Notes under the pieces: generated by a model
The model's database searches: none
The model's input: the letters and a program-made list of their open reading frames with translations, nothing else
Told to the model about the DNA's origin: nothing
In this document: piece after piece, positions 55,699-59,861 of the stretch
Layout: each line of letters starts with the position of its first letter
Numbering within the stretch: the first letter of the stretch is position 1
Program-made: the position numbers and the translations under genes
NCBI RefSeq assembly: GCF_009789075.1
Contig: NZ_WNXQ01000016.1
Location: 1-59,861, forward strand
Source: Pseudooceanicola pacificus
GTDB lineage: Bacteria > Pseudomonadota > Alphaproteobacteria > Rhodobacterales > Rhodobacteraceae
DNA length: 59,861 bases
Reading direction: 5' to 3'

Positions 55699-57413
55699 AT
55701 TTCAAAGAGGAGCCGTCCCCTCGAACGCTATTGCGCTGGTTCTGGAGTTACGAGCGCAGCGGATATCGCGCGATCGGATTGCAAGAAAATTATTCAAATT
55801 CTGGAAATCGGACTCCCAGGTTCCCACCGGAGGCGATGGCGCTGCTCACGCGTTGCGTCCAAGGCTACGCAACGCGTCGCCGGAAGACGAAAAAGAGAAT
55901 TATCGAGGATACCCAAGCCGCCTTTGAAGAAATGAATTCTCGCCGCCTCGCCGAGGGGATGAGGCCGTGGCCAGTTCCGGGCGCAAGCACAGTGCGGCGA
56001 GCCATAGGCAAGCTCGACAAGTTTTACGTAGCCTGCCAGCGGTATGGTCTCGACGCCACACGCAAGAAGTTCGCTGTCTTCGAGAATGGGGTGTCATCTC
56101 TGTATCCAGCCGAGAGGATCGAGATCGACGAATGCGAAATCGATGTTATGACCCTCGCGACCAATTCCTTTATTTGGCATCTGCTTTCAGAGGAGGAACG
56201 AAAGCGGGTGCCGCGGGGACGGCGTTGGATGTACGTCGCTATATGCGCCACTACTCGCTGTATCTTGGCGCTCCATATCTGCAAGGCTACGTCAGCCGCC
56301 GAAGCGGTTAAGTGTTTGGCATTGGTGACACGTGACAAAAGTGATTTGGCTCGAGCGGCAGGGGCGCAGTGCAGCTGGCACCAACACGCCGGACTCTCGG
56401 CAGTTGTGACCGACCAGGGAAGCGCGTTCATTGCCTTCATTTTCGCCCAAACTGTGGCCGCTCTTGGAGGCGATCACGACGCCCCCGCTGCTGCGACACC
56501 TTGGTTGCGAGCCTTTATCGAACGGGTTTTTGGTACCTTTAATACTGACCTGTTTCAGGAGGCCAATGGACGCACTTTTTCGAATCCGTTTGAACGAGGG
56601 GACTTTGACTCGAAAGGCAGCGCCACACTGACGGATGATCAGTTGGCAAAAATGCTCATCCGCTACGTGGTCGATGTATACCATAACCGTCCTCATGAAG
56701 GGTTGCAGGGGGAAGCACCTTCTGACGCGTGGGAGCGCCTAGGGACTAAATATCCGATCGTCCCTCCTCCATTGCCCGCCGAGCGGCGGGCAATCTTCGG
56801 TTTGCGAACGAGGCGGAACGTGCGCGGAAACGGCGTGGTGGTCTGCGGCGTCAGTTACAACAGCCCACAACTGCAGAACCACTTCATCCATGGCCCTGAC
56901 AACGAGCAGCATGTGCAAGTCCGTGTGAATCCAGAGGACATGGGGGCCATCGACGTCCTTTTGGGGCAGGAGTGGGTTCGATGTTTGCCAAATGGGGGTG
57001 GATTCGAGGGAATTCGCTTGGAGCTTTGGATCAACAAAGTACGTGAAATCCGCCAACGCAACCACGACCTCGCACAGATGAAGCGGCACATTGTTCGCGC
57101 AGCTCTCGAAGACATCCGGGCGATGAACGAAGAGCCATGGCGTCTGTTAAGCGTTACTCCCTTTGCGCTCAGCGCTAAGCAGATAAATCAGGTCGAGCGA
57201 TCAGTCTTCATGGGCCTGGAACTTGAACCGCTGGCGGACGATCCGGCGCGAAGCGAGCTGACTGCAACCACCTTTCAGGTCACTGGTCGCTCTGAATCTG
57301 GGGAATTGGAAAACGGAACGGACGCAACTGTCGGCCTGACAGCTGTGACGGTCTGTGACGATGAGATCATTCCTGAAAATGACCTGGTGTTTCGGGGGCG
57401 CGGCGATGGTTGA
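55647..57413 (+). CDS. tnsB: TnsB-like DDE transposase, catalytic part
   Basis: The 588-codon frame holds the RNase H-like DDE domain of a TnsB/TniA-type transposase. The catalytic residues are likely D161 (IEIDECEID), D256 (VVTDQG) and E292 (FIERVFGTFN), with 35 residues between the last two as in this superfamily. The segment SPRTLLRWFWSYERSGYRAIGL is the N-terminal DNA-binding helix pair, and the C-terminal beta-barrel begins near RRAIFGLRT. No ribosome site precedes the ATG at 55647 or 55656, so translation probably comes from the upstream frame by -1 frameshift, or the gene is broken. It overlaps tnsC by 8 nt. Confidence 0.82.
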   Translation: MGAMQKEGKKKRAGTDLNFKEEPSPRTLLRWFWSYERSGYRAIGLQENYSNSGNRTPRFPPEAMALLTRCVQGYATRRRKTKKRIIEDTQAAFEEMNSRRLAEGMRPWPVPGASTVRRAIGKLDKFYVACQRYGLDATRKKFAVFENGVSSLYPAERIEIDECEIDVMTLATNSFIWHLLSEEERKRVPRGRRWMYVAICATTRCILALHICKATSAAEAVKCLALVTRDKSDLARAAGAQCSWHQHAGLSAVVTDQGSAFIAFIFAQTVAALGGDHDAPAAATPWLRAFIERVFGTFNTDLFQEANGRTFSNPFERGDFDSKGSATLTDDQLAKMLIRYVVDVYHNRPHEGLQGEAPSDAWERLGTKYPIVPPPLPAERRAIFGLRTRRNVRGNGVVVCGVSYNSPQLQNHFIHGPDNEQHVQVRVNPEDMGAIDVLLGQEWVRCLPNGGGFEGIRLELWINKVREIRQRNHDLAQMKRHIVRAALEDIRAMNEEPWRLLSVTPFALSAKQINQVERSVFMGLELEPLADDPARSELTATTFQVTGRSESGELENGTDATVGLTAVTVCDDEIIPENDLVFRGRGDG

Positions 57414-58410
57414 TTATGAAGCGCAGATGAGGGTCGCGAAAGCTTTGCGGGAGCTCGACGACATTTTCGTGGAGAATGATATTTTTCACAGGGTTTCCCA
57501 GGAGTTTGGCTTGAAGCTCGCAACCTTGCTACTCGATATAGAAGAGGGAAGGCCCCGGCGGGGCAAGGCTTCTGGCTTGGTCGTTCTGGGCCCGTCTGGA
57601 TCCGGGAAGACCACGGCAGTAGAGCGCTGCATCTTTTCTCACCCTATGCTGCGACCACCGAGCACGCAACGACGAGGGGTCGAGCGTATACGGCAGGTGG
57701 ACGTTTGCGCACTGAAGACGCCATCTCCAGCTACGCTAAAGTCGCTTGGGCACGAAATCCTCGTCAAGCTGGGGTACGTCGACAAGAGTGACGCGCTGAG
57801 CCTGAGGGGAAAGCCTGCCCATGAAATTTGGCATCAGGTTCGAAACCTCCTTCAGAAATGCAGGGTGAAGGTTTTGTTCATCGACGAGATGCAGGACCTT
57901 GCCAGCACCGGGGCACGTGGTGCGACCCAAGAGGTCATCAACACGCTAAAATCGTTGCTTCAAGACCCTGATTGGCCAGTGTGTGTTGTTCTCGCTGGCA
58001 CTCCTGAACTGAGACATCTCGTGGATCAGGATTTGCAGTTGAAGAACCGGGTGACGACGCTCTCTTGCAGGCCGCTTACGACGGAGGTCGACAAAGGAAC
58101 TGTAGTGGCCATCGTGTCTAGATACGCTGAGGAGGTGGGGCTCGAGGTTCATCCTGACCTTCGAAAAATTTCGTTCATCCGGCGGCTACTTCATGCGTCT
58201 GCCGGACACTTTGGGAAGACCGTGCAAGAAATCAGCGGAGCTCAATCAGAAGCCCTGCAGCGGGGTGTCGACGAGGTGAAGATCGAGCATTTCGCTGCCG
58301 CGTTCCGTAACAAATACGATCGCGTGGATGCCGCGAACCCCTATCTTGCAGAAGACTTCCGACAAATTCGGAAGCTGGGAGAGAGTGCCGAAACGGATGA
58401 AACAGAATGA
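57406..58410 (+). CDS. tnsC: TnsC/TniB-like AAA+ ATPase
   Basis: The 334-residue ATPase has Walker A GPSGSGKTT (62-70), Walker B VLFIDE (156-161) followed by MQDLAS, and sensor-type VLAGTPELR. It matches TnsC/TniB regulators, which assemble on target DNA with ATP and license TnsB. The ATG at 57406 follows a G-rich site (CGGGGG) and overlaps the tnsB stop by 8 nt; a GTG at 57355 would extend it but is less likely. The stop overlaps tniQ by 4 nt. Confidence 0.88.
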   Translation: MVDYEAQMRVAKALRELDDIFVENDIFHRVSQEFGLKLATLLLDIEEGRPRRGKASGLVVLGPSGSGKTTAVERCIFSHPMLRPPSTQRRGVERIRQVDVCALKTPSPATLKSLGHEILVKLGYVDKSDALSLRGKPAHEIWHQVRNLLQKCRVKVLFIDEMQDLASTGARGATQEVINTLKSLLQDPDWPVCVVLAGTPELRHLVDQDLQLKNRVTTLSCRPLTTEVDKGTVVAIVSRYAEEVGLEVHPDLRKISFIRRLLHASAGHFGKTVQEISGAQSEALQRGVDEVKIEHFAAAFRNKYDRVDAANPYLAEDFRQIRKLGESAETDETE

Positions 58411-59777
58411 CGCTCCCCGTCTTGGTTGATCTGCAGGCGTGCGAGACGCAGACGTCATTCCTGTCGCGCCTGGCTGCGGCGAACATGAGCAAGTCCGCAA
58501 CGCGCTTCAGTACGGACATGTCGCTGTCATTCTTGGACCTGGTGCGGGGAAAACCACGCGATCTATCACGCCTTGCAGAACTGGGAGAAGTGGACTGTGA
58601 AGCATTGTTGCGACATGCGATCCGGTCAGTCGAAGGCGGTGGTCATGTCCTCGCGGATCAGGCCTTCGAAAAGAAAACACTGCTACGCTCGAACCTCCGT
58701 GTCTGCCCGGCGTGCATCTTGGCAGATTATGATTCAGGAGGCGAATTCGCCCCCTTCGATCGTAGCTATTGGCACGTCGGCGGCCTTCGCACTTGTACGA
58801 GGCACCATTGCACGCTGCTCAGCACCAGTGAGTTAGCCAAAGATCGGAGCCCACATGACTTCTTCGGTCGACTGATGGAGGTGGCACCACGGGATAGGCT
58901 GGCGGGGGGTAGCTCCACCGCGGCCGAGCCGACAGGTCTAGAGCACTACATTGTGGCCCGGATCCATGGCGGCGCTACCCACACTTGGCTCAACAAGTTT
59001 GGACTGCAGGTCGTCATCAAGACGAGTGAGATGTTGGGAGCAGTCCTGCGCAGTGGTGCGAATGTCGATTTACTAGCCTTGGATGAACGAGAATGGGCGG
59101 CCTCGGGAGTAGCGGGATTCTCGGTCCTCTCAGCGGGTGATGCGGCTTTTCGTGAAAGCCTTCGCGATCTCCAGCGTAGACATGGTGGGTCGACAGGCGG
59201 TCCCCAGGCGCATTTCGGGCGGTTCTACCAGTGGCTCTATTCAGGTGCGAAGGCGAAGCAATATGATCGTGTTAGGGACATCGTGCACGACCACATCACC
59301 TCTTCATATCCGATTGCTACCGGCACTGTGGTGCTTGGCAAACCTTGTGTTCGACGCCGTGTGCATTCAGTGGCATCCGCCGCGAAAGAAGCCGGTCTTC
59401 ATCCCAAGAGACTGCGCAGTATCCTTGAAGCAGAAGGCTATTTGCAGAGTCCGTCCGGAGCAAGCCGAAACGACGGTGAGTATCTGTTCGACGCCGAGCT
59501 GGTTAGGCCGCTCCTGATAAACACATCAATGTCGGTTTGTCAGGGAAGAGCTCAGCGGGAACTTGGAATTTCCAGAAGCCAGTTCGACGTCATGCGCAAA
59601 TGGGGATTTGTCGCGCCTGTCAGCCAGACTGCGAAGGCAAAGCCACGCTACTCAGTCCTGGCGATCCGTGAGTTCCGGAAAAAGATATTGAGACACGCGG
59701 AAACTGTTGCGGTTCCTGAGGCCAGGCAGTCCGATCTTCAAACTGAGCTACCCCCCGAAATTCGGACACTGACATAA
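58407..59777 (+). CDS. tniQ: TniQ/TnsD family target-selection protein
   Basis: The 456-residue protein begins with ETQTSFLSRLAAAN, the TniQ start motif. It has a zinc site in VCPACILADY (C100, C103) and LRTCTRHHC (C130, then H133/H134 and C135). The C-terminal half has repeated small helix-turn-helix-like units (VASAAKEAGLHPKRLRSILEAEGYL and RELGISRSQFDVMRKWGFV). TniQ proteins choose the insertion site with TnsC. This protein is longer than Cascade-linked TniQ and carries its own DNA-binding tail, which suggests a fixed or TnsD-like target; the target is unknown. Confidence 0.86.
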   Translation: MTLPVLVDLQACETQTSFLSRLAAANMSKSATRFSTDMSLSFLDLVRGKPRDLSRLAELGEVDCEALLRHAIRSVEGGGHVLADQAFEKKTLLRSNLRVCPACILADYDSGGEFAPFDRSYWHVGGLRTCTRHHCTLLSTSELAKDRSPHDFFGRLMEVAPRDRLAGGSSTAAEPTGLEHYIVARIHGGATHTWLNKFGLQVVIKTSEMLGAVLRSGANVDLLALDEREWAASGVAGFSVLSAGDAAFRESLRDLQRRHGGSTGGPQAHFGRFYQWLYSGAKAKQYDRVRDIVHDHITSSYPIATGTVVLGKPCVRRRVHSVASAAKEAGLHPKRLRSILEAEGYLQSPSGASRNDGEYLFDAELVRPLLINTSMSVCQGRAQRELGISRSQFDVMRKWGFVAPVSQTAKAKPRYSVLAIREFRKKILRHAETVAVPEARQSDLQTELPPEIRTLT

Positions 59778-59823
59778 GCTATGATTTGCAGTCTGCTGAT
59801 CTTCGACGAGAAGGAGATCAGAG

Positions 59824-59861
59824 ATGTCGAAACGGAAGCAGCATGCGCCTGAGTTCAAGGC
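59824..59861 (+). CDS. IS3-family transposase OrfA, first codons only (3' end outside window)
   Basis: The final 38 bp encode MSKRKQHAPEFK, the N-terminus typical of IS3-family OrfA, preceded by AAGGAGAT 9 nt upstream. Only the start is present. The left inverted repeat should lie between the tniQ stop (59777) and this start, possibly near TGATTTGCAGTCTGCTGATC at about 59782. Confidence 0.6.
   Translation, partial: MSKRKQHAPEFK

Larger units (their letters stand above)
54028..59777 (+). mobile_element. Tn7-like transposition module (Ner-like regulator, TnsA, TnsB, TnsC, TniQ)
   Basis: Five genes on the plus strand give the order regulator-tnsA-tnsB-tnsC-tniQ, with overlaps of 4 to 8 nt among the last three. 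This is the core machinery of Tn7-like elements: TnsA and TnsB cut and join, TnsC is the AAA+ regulator, and TniQ is the target-site factor. No Cas genes or CRISPR array are seen in the window. The element's limits are not fixed: the left end may be near 53828, and the right end lies beyond the window or is masked by the IS3-type element that follows. Confidence 0.85.

Noticed and set aside
45173..59861. A CRISPR array or Cas genes linked to the Tn7-like element.
   Set aside because: No regularly spaced identical repeats and no Cas-like proteins were found in the island part of the window.

Overview
The window is high-GC DNA with dense, overlapping operons for about its first 45 kb. Its gene set (short HisG paired with HisZ, DUF1489, B12-dependent ribonucleotide reductase, xdhABC joined to a BMP-type ABC transporter, RTX proteins) points to an alphaproteobacterium, most likely of the Rhodobacteraceae/Roseobacteraceae. 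This placement rests on gene content and order, not on a database search.

Layout. 1-3.1 kb: the 3' part of an AsmA-family gene, a DUF938 methyltransferase, an FAD-dependent amine/amino-acid oxidoreductase and a 62-residue basic protein. 3.2-12.9 kb: a minus-strand unit, read xdhA-xdhB-xdhC-ABC ATPase-permease-permease-BMP binding protein. It would import purine nucleosides or bases and oxidise hypoxanthine/xanthine. 13.1-22 kb: a VOC protein, dnaE (replicative polymerase), a lipoprotein, slyX and the hisS-hisZ-hisG operon.

22-42.2 kb: a secreted-protein locus. An M10 (serralysin-type) zinc metallopeptidase with RTX and beta-helix segments is followed, after an AT-rich leader of about 820 bp, by a giant acidic RTX/cadherin-like/VCBS adhesin. 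A one-base deletion near 38,599 splits the adhesin gene; repaired it would encode about 5,400 residues. Both proteins end in the same module of about 500 residues, which I read as six H-type-lectin-like repeats in a 3+3 pattern. This is the most interesting structural observation in the window. 42.2-45.2 kb: DUF1489 and nrdJ return to core genome.

From about 45.2 kb the composition changes to lower GC with looser gene spacing, and a genomic island begins. It holds an XRE regulator, a small Cys/His protein, a metallophosphoesterase, an unrecognised 1,328-residue protein with a C-terminal PD-(D/E)XK nuclease signature (a candidate defence effector), a DUF4238 protein, a small membrane protein, and non-coding stretches with degenerate repeats. 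The island continues into a Tn7-like transposition module: a Ner-like regulator, TnsA-like, TnsB-like (split by a -1 frameshift), TnsC-like ATPase and TniQ. The window ends in the first codons of an IS3-type transposase.

Two core genes, xdhB and dnaE, carry GC-rich palindromic repeat sequence inserted in frame and translated as linkers. The xdhB element has a second copy in the intergenic gap of the same operon.
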